Part shown: one piece after another, positions 6,168-13,396 of the stretch
Numbering within the stretch: the stretch's first letter is position 1
Layout of the letters: every line of letters begins with the position of its first letter
NCBI GenBank assembly: GCA_040757795.1
Contig: JBFLWG010000021.1
Span: 1 to 16,411, forward strand
DNA: 16,411 nucleotides
Source of the DNA: DYTO01 sp040757795
GTDB lineage: Archaea > Hadarchaeota > Hadarchaeia > Hadarchaeales > Hadarchaeaceae
Reading direction: 5' to 3'
Notes under the pieces: model-generated
What the model saw: only the letters and a program-made list of their open reading frames with translations
Told to the model about the DNA's origin: nothing
The model's database searches: none
Made by a program: the position numbers and the translations under genes

Positions 6168-8036
6168 TTATTGAACCAAATTTACTTTTCCAACCTCACT
6201 CAGGTCCGCCAAACTATTGATTTTCATCATACCTTCGGAGATCGTGTAGAGTGCGTCCCCGATGTAGAGCGACCTCATGATTGAACGGCTCGAGTCGTAT
6301 CGCCACCGGCTGCATGTGTAAATTTCGTTTTCTGGCATTGCATTGTTCTCCTTGTGAGTTATAGTTCCTTTTAGTTCGATGCCATTCTCCGCTGAAATTC
6401 GGAACACGTAAGCGTCCTGGGACCAGTAGTCTCCGATTGGAATAACAAGAAGATTATTTCTCCTGCTGAAAAGGAGCGCCTTGTGGTTCTGTAGCGCGTA
6501 AGAGTCGGTTCTACGTCCGCCCGCTTCAAACTTGGACACCTCCTGTGGATTTTGTGCATCGCTAACGTCAAAGAGGGATATCTTAACTCCGATGTCTCTA
6601 CCAATGCCAATTACATGGTTTTCGTCGTATGGGTAGAGGTAATCCGAATAGCCTGGTATCTTCAGCTCACCAAGAACCCTAGGATTCCTGGAGTCGCTCA
6701 AATCTACGACAAAAAATGGATCCACCTGTCTGAAGGTTACCATATATGCTTTGGTGCCAATGAACCTTGCAGAGTAAATTCTCTCGCCCGGAGCGATGTT
6801 TTCCAGCTTTCCTACTAAATTGAGACTTCCATCAAGGATGTAGACATTGTTTTTTGAGGTCCTGTTCCAGGTGTCGCCAGTAGTGGTGGCTATCCTGAAA
6901 TATCTCTGGTATTCGTCCATGGAGAACCTGTTAAGCACATGGCCGGGGACTTCGCCGTAACACCCATATCGAACTTCGCCCTCTGATACTGTAATTTTGT
7001 AAATGCCCGTCTTGGCCGTGCTCCAATTGTAGCGGACCATGTAAATGTTGCTTGATGAAACGAACATCGCCTGAGTTGAATCCATCAGGAAAGTCTTGCG
7101 GGACTCTTCCTCCGTCTGCACGTTTATCGACAGAATTGTAACGAATTGGAGCGGCCAGCTGTTGACATTGTCGAAGTAACATATTTCAGGTGCCTGAATA
7201 GTTTCCACCTCTTCATCTGTGAAAAGCTCCGGCAAATCTACTCTGTTATCTCGGAAAATGACCTGCGTGTTAATCACGATGTAAATGTGGTCCCCTATTT
7301 TCCTTGAGTCAAAATAACTGCCCTCTAGCCAAATGTAGCGATTCAGCGATGGATTCTTTCTGTCGGTTATGTCATAAATCTCAACGAAAGTTTTTGTCGA
7401 ATACGTGGTGATAATTGCCTCAGCTGGGTAAACTGGTGGGGAACTTGAATCAAATTCATCCAAGTAACCAAACGCTCTCGTCCCGAAGACAGCCAGCTTA
7501 TCTCCAACTATGAACATTTCAATAGGGCGACCCATTGTCCGAATTTCTGATAGAATCTCATTCTCTGCCGGATTGGCGTCTAAAATCAATATCTTTTTTC
7601 CCCGGATAATGTAAATGAAATTTCCGTCTGTTTTCACGATATCTGCTTCGTCTACCCCCAAGATTTGGGAATTGGTAATTGAGTAATCCGACAAAAGTTG
7701 GTTTACCTGAAACGACCCAGAATCATCTATCCTAAATGAAAAACCATCCCGGGAACTGACAGCTAAAGAAAAAGGCACCGCCCCGCTAAAAAATTGCCCG
7801 CCATGCCACTCCCCTGAAGACCATATGTAATTACCGCTGTAATAATTATCAAAGCTTGTTTTCACGAAATTCAACAGCTCTTCGTAAGATGTAAACTGCC
7901 TTAGCTGATCATGAATCTGATTAAAAATTTGTTGATCCTCATATCTCATTGCAACCTTTTGTTGCGCTGCTACAAATATTGGGGTGGCTAACGCTGCGAC
8001 AACCGAAACCAGAAGGACTGCTGAAATCCATTTCAT
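6168..8036 (-). CDS. Secreted beta-propeller domain protein (PF09826-type)
   Basis: This 622-residue exported protein belongs, by its motifs, to the archaeal/bacterial group of secreted proteins with a C-terminal beta-propeller distantly related to WD40 repeats. It has a signal peptide (residues 1-25, ending VAAQQ) and a helical stalk at about 30-70. From residue 127 the family hallmark appears (GVDEADIVKTDGNFIYIIRG), followed by repeated propeller-like blades such as FEIYDITDRKNP-type strands, PFFVVDLSDSRNPRVLGEL and ISLFDVSDAQNPQEVSKFE. It closes with the typical RSLYIGDALYTIS motif. GGTGA with six bases of spacing precedes the ATG. It lies between two membrane-anchored winged-helix proteins and shares an operator-like palindrome with the divergent one at 8144. 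The ligand or partner of this family is not established. Confidence 0.92.
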   Translation of the reverse strand: MKWISAVLLVSVVAALATPIFVAAQQKVAMRYEDQQIFNQIHDQLRQFTSYEELLNFVKTSFDNYYSGNYIWSSGEWHGGQFFSGAVPFSLAVSSRDGFSFRIDDSGSFQVNQLLSDYSITNSQILGVDEADIVKTDGNFIYIIRGKKILILDANPAENEILSEIRTMGRPIEMFIVGDKLAVFGTRAFGYLDEFDSSSPPVYPAEAIITTYSTKTFVEIYDITDRKNPSLNRYIWLEGSYFDSRKIGDHIYIVINTQVIFRDNRVDLPELFTDEEVETIQAPEICYFDNVNSWPLQFVTILSINVQTEEESRKTFLMDSTQAMFVSSSNIYMVRYNWSTAKTGIYKITVSEGEVRYGCYGEVPGHVLNRFSMDEYQRYFRIATTTGDTWNRTSKNNVYILDGSLNLVGKLENIAPGERIYSARFIGTKAYMVTFRQVDPFFVVDLSDSRNPRVLGELKIPGYSDYLYPYDENHVIGIGRDIGVKISLFDVSDAQNPQEVSKFEAGGRRTDSYALQNHKALLFSRRNNLLVIPIGDYWSQDAYVFRISAENGIELKGTITHKENNAMPENEIYTCSRWRYDSSRSIMRSLYIGDALYTISEGMMKINSLADLSEVGKVNLVQ

Positions 8037-8074
8037 TTTGTTTCACCGACTAATCTTGTATAAAACCATGAGTA

Positions 8075-8106
8075 TAAATTAAGTTTCACATAAGAAACTT
8101 AATTTA
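8075..8106. promoter_or_regulatory. Perfect 13-bp inverted repeat, candidate operator of the divergent pair
   Basis: The arms TAAATTAAGTTTC (8075-8087) and GAAACTTAATTTA (8094-8106) are exact reverse complements separated by ACATAA. The site lies in the 107-base spacer between the beta-propeller gene (minus, start 8036) and the winged-helix gene (plus, start 8144). It overlaps the best TATA-like sequences of both: AATTTATACT on the minus strand at 8071-8080 and TTTAATA on the plus strand at 8103-8109. A third copy of the half-site core follows at 8109-8115. The geometry fits a dimeric winged-helix regulator that would block both promoters. Confidence 0.7.
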
Positions 8107-8115
8107 ATAAGTTTC
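8107..8115 (+). promoter_or_regulatory. Third half-site copy next to the operator palindrome
   Basis: ATAAGTTTC repeats the arm core (TTAAGTTTC) in direct orientation relative to the left arm. Its core begins 28 bases after that of the first arm (8082 to 8110), and it lies about 30 bases before the ATG at 8144. It could let a second protein unit bind beside the palindrome. Confidence 0.45.
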
Positions 8116-8143
8116 AAAAACGATACTTTTAGTGGTGAGATAA

Positions 8144-9112
8144 ATGAGCCGTTGGATTTTGGGCGCGGTATTTGCGATTGGTCTCGCTATTGGAACAATG
8201 TCTGGGTCATACATTGTGATGAGAAGTTTGTACGGCACCACCACACGTGAGGTGTACGTTCAAATAGAAAACCAGCTGGAAAGGGTTGTTCCTATGACTG
8301 TAGATAACGCTGAACAATCCAATAGCTACATTTTGACTTATGCGAACGGCCAGTATAGCGGACTTCTTGACTGGGATAATGTTAATTGGTACTCAAATGT
8401 TTACCTTCAAAGATCGAACAGTGCAAAATATCAAAATAGCCAAGTTCTTAACACGCAGACTACCCAAATGAGTTCATTGTATGCTGACAATTACTTAAAG
8501 CTCGAAAAGGAGAACTATGTTCTAACAGTGGGCACGTTCTACGATTGGGCTCAAGCCGATCTTCCAATGCTACCTGCGACTGAAAATTCTATTGACATAA
8601 CAGAGTGGGCATATGATAACGTGGCATTTCAACCAGGGCCAGCGTCAAGTACAATAGAAAATATTGCGGCGAATTCATTTTTGGTACAAGAAACAAGACC
8701 TCCTGACGTCCTTCCTATCGCATCTGGCATAGGAATCACCACCGGAATAATCGCCTTTGCAGCTGTTTGGATTGGCTACCGTCAATCCTGGGGTGAAGCT
8801 ACCTCCACTCTCCTCGAACAGGGTCTACACGACATGACCGTTAGGGATATCGAAATAGTCGGTTACATAATGCAGAAAAGGGAATTTACAATACCAGAAC
8901 TCATGAAGTTGACCAACGCGTCCAAGCTCACAATCTGGCGCACCGTCCAGAAGCTTGTGGAGCAGGGGCTGGTCAAACTAACCGACGAAACAAAACCGGC
9001 CGCAAACGGGCTTGGCGGCAGAGGGAAGCCGAGCCAGATCTACAAATACATCGGAGAAAAAGGTAAGCCAAAACCTCAGGAAACACTTGCCGCAAGTTCA
9101 GAACCTAAATAA
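8144..9112 (+). CDS. Membrane-anchored winged-helix regulator with extracellular sensor-like domain
   Basis: This 322-residue protein has a transmembrane helix at about residues 4-26, an extracellular domain of about 160 residues (28-188) rich in Asn, Tyr, Ser and Trp, a second helix at about 189-211, and a winged helix at about 231-304 (DIEIVGYIMQKREFTIPELM, recognition region SKLTIWRTVQKLVEQGLVKL, wing with GGRGKPSQIYKYIG). A hydrophilic tail follows. The domain order is that of a one-component receptor that binds DNA from the membrane, as known for Sulfolobus ArnR. GGTGA at 8134-8138, five bases before the ATG, sets the start. It is divergent from the beta-propeller gene across a palindrome and homologous in its DNA-binding domain to the 5576-6154 protein. 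The 3' end overlaps the alkyltransferase gene by 15 bases. Confidence 0.85.
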   Translation: MSRWILGAVFAIGLAIGTMSGSYIVMRSLYGTTTREVYVQIENQLERVVPMTVDNAEQSNSYILTYANGQYSGLLDWDNVNWYSNVYLQRSNSAKYQNSQVLNTQTTQMSSLYADNYLKLEKENYVLTVGTFYDWAQADLPMLPATENSIDITEWAYDNVAFQPGPASSTIENIAANSFLVQETRPPDVLPIASGIGITTGIIAFAAVWIGYRQSWGEATSTLLEQGLHDMTVRDIEIVGYIMQKREFTIPELMKLTNASKLTIWRTVQKLVEQGLVKLTDETKPAANGLGGRGKPSQIYKYIGEKGKPKPQETLAASSEPK

Positions 9113-9406
9113 GTACTTTGACAAACTCACTTTACGCCTTGTGACGTTCACGCCTTCGCCTGAAAGCAGCTCGATCTTTCGCCTGACGCCCAACTTGTAA
9201 CCTCCAACCCCGCCGTCAGACCTCACGACGCGGTGGCAGGGGATTTTCACCGGGTGAGGATTGCTCGCCAAAGCATTCGCTGCTGCCCTCCACGCCCTCG
9301 GCCTGCCCGCCGCCCGCGCCAGCTCCTTGTATGTCGTCACCTTCCCCCGCGGAACTTTCGCCACGGCCTCAAACACTCTCTCCCGGAACTCCAGCATCGC
9401 ATCCAT
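9098..9406 (-). CDS. Minimal O6-alkylguanine-DNA alkyltransferase-domain protein
   Basis: This 102-residue protein is the C-terminal DNA-binding/active-site domain of methylated-DNA-protein cysteine methyltransferases, which remove alkyl groups from guanine in DNA by transfer to their own cysteine. It has the helix-turn-helix region (GKVTTYKELARAAGRPRAWR with the Arg finger area), the ANALASNPHPVKIPCHRVV active-site motif with Cys57, and the downstream GGVGGYKLGVRRKIELL. Unlike alkyltransferase-like (ATL) proteins, which have Trp or Ala at that position, it keeps the cysteine. It lacks the N-terminal ribonuclease-H-like domain of full-length Ogt/Ada-C. The ATG at 9406 is used; ATGs two and three codons in are possible. 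It is divergent from rtcA over 28 bases and overlaps the end of the upstream plus-strand gene. Confidence 0.9.
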   Translation of the reverse strand: MDAMLEFRERVFEAVAKVPRGKVTTYKELARAAGRPRAWRAAANALASNPHPVKIPCHRVVRSDGGVGGYKLGVRRKIELLSGEGVNVTRRKVSLSKYLFRF

Positions 9407-9415
9407 CTTATACTT
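9407..9415 (+). promoter_or_regulatory. TATA-like box for leaderless rtcA
   Basis: CTTATACTT begins directly at the start codon of the divergent alkyltransferase gene and is centred about 24 bases before the rtcA ATG at 9435. No ribosome-binding site precedes rtcA, so a leaderless transcript is likely. Confidence 0.42.
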
Positions 9416-9434
9416 CTATTCTTAATCCTGTTGG

Positions 9435-10511
9435 ATGATCGAGGTCGACGGGTCGGCTGGGGAAGGTGGCGGGGCCATCCTGAGGACGGCCATAGCCCTG
9501 AGCGCGGTCAGCGGGAGCCCTCTTCGCATGTTCAATATCCGCGCCAAGAGGGACAGGCCCGGGCTCCAGCCGCAGCATCTGAAAGCGGTCGAAGCGCTCG
9601 CAAGGCTCACAAACGCCGAAGTGGATGGGCTGCAGCTGCACTCCACGGAAATCACGTTCAAGCCCGGTTCTCTGGAAGGCGGCAGACACCACATAGACAT
9701 CGGGACCGCCGGGAGCACCACCCTCATTTTGCAGGCGCTGATGCCGGCCGCGGCCTTCACTCAAAATCCAGTCGAGGTTGAAATAAATGGCGGGACAGAC
9801 AACCCCTTCGCGCCGCCTGTTGACTTTCTGAAAAACGTCACCCTGCCAACTCTCCGAAAGATGGGCTACCGCGGCGAGGTTGTGTGCCTGCAGAGGGGCC
9901 ACTACCCGAAAGGCGGAGGGGTCTTGCGCGCAAAGATAGAACCTGTTGAAAAGCTGATGCCGCTTCATCTGACGGGCCCCGGCAAAGTCGCCAAAGTTTC
10001 AGGCCTAACCCACGCGGTTAGGCTGCCAGAAAAAATCGCCGTCAGGATGGCGCATGCCGCGAGCTCAACTTTGATTCAATTTGGCCACTCCAATGTCAAG
10101 ATCAAGACTGAAACCTATGAGCCATCGCAAGACCCACACCTCGGACCCGGCACAGGGATAACACTCTGGGCGGAGACTGAAAACGGGGCAGTACTCGGAG
10201 CAAGCTCATTGGGAAAACTCGGGAAACCTGCAGAGCAGGTGGGTAAAGAAGCGGCCGAAAACCTGGCCAAAGAGATCAAGACCGGGGCGGCCGTCGACAG
10301 GCACCTCACGGACCAGCTCATCCCCTACCTCGCGCTGGCCGAAGGCGTTTCAGAAATAACGAGCTCGGAGCTGACCATGCACACCCTCACAAATATTTCA
10401 CTTGTCGAACAGATACTTGGAGTAAAATTTGAAGTAAATGGGGAGCAAGGGAAGCCCGGCAGCATCAGAGTGCAAGGCATGGGTTTCTTGAAGCTCAAAA
10501 CATTAATCTGA
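9435..10511 (+). CDS. rtcA: RNA 3'-terminal phosphate cyclase
   Basis: RtcA converts an RNA 3'-phosphate to a 2',3'-cyclic phosphate using ATP, through a covalent enzyme-AMP on histidine. The 358-residue protein begins with the family block IEVDGSAGEGGGAILRTAIALS and contains RPGLQPQHL, the GTAGSTTLILQALMP segment, GGTDNPFAPPVDF, GHYPKGGGV and a C-terminal DRHLTDQLIPYLALAEG motif in which His290 is the expected adenylylated residue. It ends with the usual beta-rich tail. It is slightly longer than the E. coli enzyme. It starts at an ATG with no Shine-Dalgarno sequence, behind a TATA-like box. Its 3' end overlaps the SpoIIM-family gene on the other strand by 17 bases. Confidence 0.96.
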   Translation: MIEVDGSAGEGGGAILRTAIALSAVSGSPLRMFNIRAKRDRPGLQPQHLKAVEALARLTNAEVDGLQLHSTEITFKPGSLEGGRHHIDIGTAGSTTLILQALMPAAAFTQNPVEVEINGGTDNPFAPPVDFLKNVTLPTLRKMGYRGEVVCLQRGHYPKGGGVLRAKIEPVEKLMPLHLTGPGKVAKVSGLTHAVRLPEKIAVRMAHAASSTLIQFGHSNVKIKTETYEPSQDPHLGPGTGITLWAETENGAVLGASSLGKLGKPAEQVGKEAAENLAKEIKTGAAVDRHLTDQLIPYLALAEGVSEITSSELTMHTLTNISLVEQILGVKFEVNGEQGKPGSIRVQGMGFLKLKTLI

Positions 10512-11397
10512 CCAGCATCAACACAGAAAACAGCGCCAGCATCAGTATAGAAAACTGAGAATGCCTCCTCTTGCCTCTGAAAGCTAGTTTCATGTCATTC
10601 CACATGTAAGAAATATCCCTACGCATCCGCCCGAAGCCTTTGTACGCCACTGCAGCGTAAAACAACCCAACAATCATCAGAAAACCTGCTCCCAAAAGAG
10701 GGTTGCTGTAAAATATGGTGCTGGCCGTGGGGGAAATGTAAGACTCTACTGGGGCAGCCAAAAAAACCAAAAAAGTCCCCACCAAGACAAGAACCGCAAA
10801 ATCAGTTAGGTTGAGCTTTATTACCTCGCGGTGCTTCTTGACCTCGCGCCTTTCCCAGGTGGCGGGCCTGAAGGAAACGCTCCAGTGGAAGAGCTCTCCC
10901 TTTTTCCTTGCCATACTCAGGATGCGGCCGGCACCTTTCCACAGGTTCCAGGCCAGCCGCAGGGACGCCGCTATCACCAAGTATGCTCCCGTCAGCTCTA
11001 GCAGACCGTGGACAAAAATCGAGCCTGAAAAAGCAAGCATGGCGTTCCCGCCCAGACTGTGGTACCAGTATGCGAGGGAGATGCCGAGGTTGTAGTTGGC
11101 AATCAGCCCCGAGTTGAACCCGAGATTTGCCGGCGCAGCGACCGCGTACACCCCCACCACCCCGAGGTTGTTCCTCCAGTAGAAGACTGTCCTCGTCCAC
11201 TTGTCCAACGCTGTGACATTCTCGACCGCGTTCTCGTAAGAGCTGACGTCGGGTCTCTGGAGAAAATCTGAAGGCGTAAAAGCAAGCATGTTGTAAGCCA
11301 AGCTGAAGATAAACACCACAAAAAAAACTGTAAGGACAAAGCTGAGCGCCGAAGAGTTGCGCTCGAAGGCGCCTGCCAAGACTTTTCTTGATTTCAC
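10495..11397 (-). CDS. SpoIIM/DUF95-family integral membrane protein
   Basis: This 300-residue protein is dominated by transmembrane helices: about residues 18-40, a cluster from 78 to 150, one near 198-217, one near 232-252 and one at the C-terminus (281-299). The region RNNLGVVGVYAV ... GLIANYNLGI ... FVHGLLELTGAYLVIAASLRLA is the recognisable SpoIIM core, with His130-Gly131 and Glu134 as the conserved motif. The archaeal function is unknown; in Bacillus SpoIIM acts in cell-wall remodelling during sporulation, which does not transfer here. It starts with GTG at 11397, eight bases after hisI, with a weak GGTAG before it. It is therefore probably the last gene of the histidine operon transcript. 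Confidence 0.82.
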   Translation of the reverse strand: MKSRKVLAGAFERNSSALSFVLTVFFVVFIFSLAYNMLAFTPSDFLQRPDVSSYENAVENVTALDKWTRTVFYWRNNLGVVGVYAVAAPANLGFNSGLIANYNLGISLAYWYHSLGGNAMLAFSGSIFVHGLLELTGAYLVIAASLRLAWNLWKGAGRILSMARKKGELFHWSVSFRPATWERREVKKHREVIKLNLTDFAVLVLVGTFLVFLAAPVESYISPTASTIFYSNPLLGAGFLMIVGLFYAAVAYKGFGRMRRDISYMWNDMKLAFRGKRRHSQFSILMLALFSVLMLVRLMF

Positions 11398-11405
11398 AGG
11401 CGAAC

Positions 11406-11798
11406 CTACCTGTAAGCTTCCTCAGGCCTGAACTTTTTCTTGAGCTCCCCCGCCAGCTTACCTCGCCTAACCCTTCTGTGGAAGCAGGATCGGTAGCCCG
11501 CGTGGCAGGCGGCCCCGACCTGCTCCACGTCGAAGAGGATGGCGTCGCCGTCGCAGTCCACCCTGGCTGAGTTGACTTTCTGGATGTGGCCCGACCTCTC
11601 GCCCTTCTTCCAGAGCCTCTTCCTGGAGCGGCTCCAGTAGTGCATGACTCCTGTTGTGAGCGTCTTTAGGACGGCCTCCCTGTCCTGGAAGGCCACCATC
11701 AGCACGTCCTTCTTCTTGTAGTCCCGGGCCACGGCTGTGATGAGACCATTCTTGAACTCAAGCGACTTCAGGATGGATCTGGCCTGGGCAACCGTCAT
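11406..11798 (-). CDS. hisI: Phosphoribosyl-AMP cyclohydrolase
   Basis: HisI opens the adenine ring of phosphoribosyl-AMP, the third step of histidine synthesis. The 130-residue protein shows MHYWSRSRKRLWKKGERSGH, the metal-binding DCDGDAILFDVEQVG (Asp81, Cys82, Asp83, Asp85) and ACHAGYRSCFHRR (Cys98, His99, Cys105), all diagnostic for the zinc/magnesium enzyme. It is a stand-alone HisI with no fused HisE. I chose the ATG at 11798; a TTG two codons earlier (11804) is in frame and sits at a better distance from the GGTGA formed by the end of hisE, so the true start may be that one. A longer frame start at 11849 would overlap hisE and is not needed. Confidence 0.95.
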   Translation of the reverse strand: MTVAQARSILKSLEFKNGLITAVARDYKKKDVLMVAFQDREAVLKTLTTGVMHYWSRSRKRLWKKGERSGHIQKVNSARVDCDGDAILFDVEQVGAACHAGYRSCFHRRVRRGKLAGELKKKFRPEEAYR

Positions 11799-11808
11799 TT
11801 TCAACCGA

Positions 11809-12087
11809 TCACCTTCTCCTCCTCTTGAGCTCCTCCATGACCTCGTCAAACTTCACGTCCTTCTCTGAAAGCAGCACCATTGAGTGGAAGATCAGGTCGG
11901 CCGCCTCGTGCACGACCTCCTTCTTTCCCTGCTTCTCGGCGGCTTCCACAAGCTCCTGGGCCTCCTCCATCACCTTGTCCTTGGCCTTCCTGCTGGCGAG
12001 CAGCTTCGAGGTGTAGGACTCCTTCCTCGGCCTCTTCTTCCTGTCCTCGATCACGGCGAACAGCTCGTCAAGTATCTCAGTCCCCAT
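11809..12087 (-). CDS. hisE: Phosphoribosyl-ATP pyrophosphatase
   Basis: HisE removes pyrophosphate from phosphoribosyl-ATP, the second step of histidine synthesis. The 92-residue protein is an all-helical MazG-like fold. The metal-binding acidic residues are visible in EEAQELVEAA (Glu41, Glu42, Glu45) and HEAADLIFHSMVLL (Glu61, Asp64). The N-terminus carries the usual LDELFAVIEDRK. GGGGTGA four bases before the ATG contains the stop codon of hisD, and the hisE stop TGA is itself part of the ribosome-binding site of hisI. Confidence 0.96.
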   Translation of the reverse strand: MGTEILDELFAVIEDRKKRPRKESYTSKLLASRKAKDKVMEEAQELVEAAEKQGKKEVVHEAADLIFHSMVLLSEKDVKFDEVMEELKRRRR

Positions 12088-12091
12088 GACA

Positions 12092-13396
12092 TCACCCCTT
12101 GAGCCTTTCCTCCACGCTCTTGGCGTGGCCCGGCAGCCCCTCGACCTCCGCGAGTCTCTTCACGACATCCGCCACCTGCCTCAGGCCTTCTTTGGAAAGC
12201 TCCTGGACGGTCGGCAGCTTGACGAAGTCGAGCACCGAAAGCCCGGAACAGCACCTTGCCGCGCCTCCTGTTGGAAGGATGTGGTTGGGTCCCACAGCGA
12301 AGTCCCCGGCCGCGACGGGGGAATAGCTGCCCAGAAAGATACTGCCCGCGTTTTTTATTTTGCCCAGCAGCTCCTTGGGCCGCTCGACCATCAGCTCGAT
12401 GTGTTCTGGGGCGTACCTGTTGGCAAATTCCGCCGCCTCGTCCATGCTCCTGACCACCACGATTCTGCCGTACTTAGTCAGAGCTTCGATGGCGAGCTGC
12501 CACCTGGGGCTCTCCTGGAACATCTTCCGAGCGGTCTCCCTTACCTTGGCAGCCAGATCCTCAGACGTCGTCACAAGGACTGACGCCTCGTTGCCTGTGC
12601 CGTGCTCGGCCTGCGACAGGAGGTCAGCCGCGATGAAGCTGGGGTTGGCTGATTCATCGGCGATTATTAGGATCTCGCTCGGCCCCGCCGCAAAGTCCAC
12701 GCAGACGCTCGGGGCCACAACCTGCTTTGCCGCCACGACGAAAACGTTGCCAGGCCCAACTATCTTGTCCACTTTCGGCACAGTTTCCGTCCCGTAGGCC
12801 ATGGCAGCTATCGCCTGGGCGCCCCCGACCTTGTAGATGGCGTCGACCTTCGCCACCCCGGCCGCCGCGAGAACTGCGGGATCGACCTTCCCGTCCTTTC
12901 CCGGGGGGGTGCACACGATCACCCTCCTGACCCCTGCCACCTTCGCGGGAATGACCGCCATGAGGAGGCTGGAGGGGTATCTCGCCATGCCGCCGGGTAC
13001 ATATACCCCGACGACATCCAGAGGGCGCACCACCTGCCCAGCTATGATCCCAGGTGAGAACTGCCTCATCCACTCCTTGGGAAGCTGCTCTTGGTGAAAC
13101 ATTCTTATGGCGTCGGCCGCCTTCTCTATCGCTTCCACTGTTTTCTCCCCGGCCTGCTGGAATGCCACGCGCATCTCACCCTCGCTGACCTGAAGCCCCC
13201 CAGGGGTGAGCTTCACGCCGTCGAACTTCTCGGTCAGATCCATGATCGCCTGATCCCCCTCCCTCCTGACGTCCGACACTATCTTTATCGCGGTCAGGAG
13301 GACGGAGTCCACATCTACCTCCGAGCGCTGGAACAGCATCTCCCTCTCCTTCTGGGAGCACTCGAACATCTTCACTATCTTCAGCGGCTCCATCAT
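12092..13396 (-). CDS. hisD: Histidinol dehydrogenase
   Basis: HisD catalyses the last two oxidations of histidine synthesis, histidinol to histidine, with NAD and zinc. The 434-residue protein has normal length and all main blocks: VGVYVPGGMARYPSSLLM, KVGGAQAIAAMAYGTETVP, KIVGPGNVFVVAAK, CVDFAAGPSEILIIAD, SQAEHGTGN (Gln262 and His265 of the zinc site), YAPEHIEL (Glu331 and His332, general base region) and GPNHILPTGGAARCCSGLSV. Its ATG at 13396 overlaps the hisB stop (ATGA). A second ATG follows immediately and is equally possible. GGAGTG lies just upstream. Confidence 0.97.
   Translation of the reverse strand: MMEPLKIVKMFECSQKEREMLFQRSEVDVDSVLLTAIKIVSDVRREGDQAIMDLTEKFDGVKLTPGGLQVSEGEMRVAFQQAGEKTVEAIEKAADAIRMFHQEQLPKEWMRQFSPGIIAGQVVRPLDVVGVYVPGGMARYPSSLLMAVIPAKVAGVRRVIVCTPPGKDGKVDPAVLAAAGVAKVDAIYKVGGAQAIAAMAYGTETVPKVDKIVGPGNVFVVAAKQVVAPSVCVDFAAGPSEILIIADESANPSFIAADLLSQAEHGTGNEASVLVTTSEDLAAKVRETARKMFQESPRWQLAIEALTKYGRIVVVRSMDEAAEFANRYAPEHIELMVERPKELLGKIKNAGSIFLGSYSPVAAGDFAVGPNHILPTGGAARCCSGLSVLDFVKLPTVQELSKEGLRQVADVVKRLAEVEGLPGHAKSVEERLKG

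Noticed and set aside
9408..9968. Minus-strand frame of 186 codons
   Set aside because: It is antisense to rtcA, with no domain-like sequence and no start signal.
11799..11849. Extended N-terminus of HisI
   Set aside because: It would overlap hisE by about 40 bases and encodes a low-complexity Arg/Gly stretch absent from the family. The start is at 11798 or 11804.
12360..12797. Plus-strand frames across the histidine operon
   Set aside because: Long open frames opposite GC-rich genes are common by chance, and every stretch is covered by a strongly supported his gene on the minus strand.
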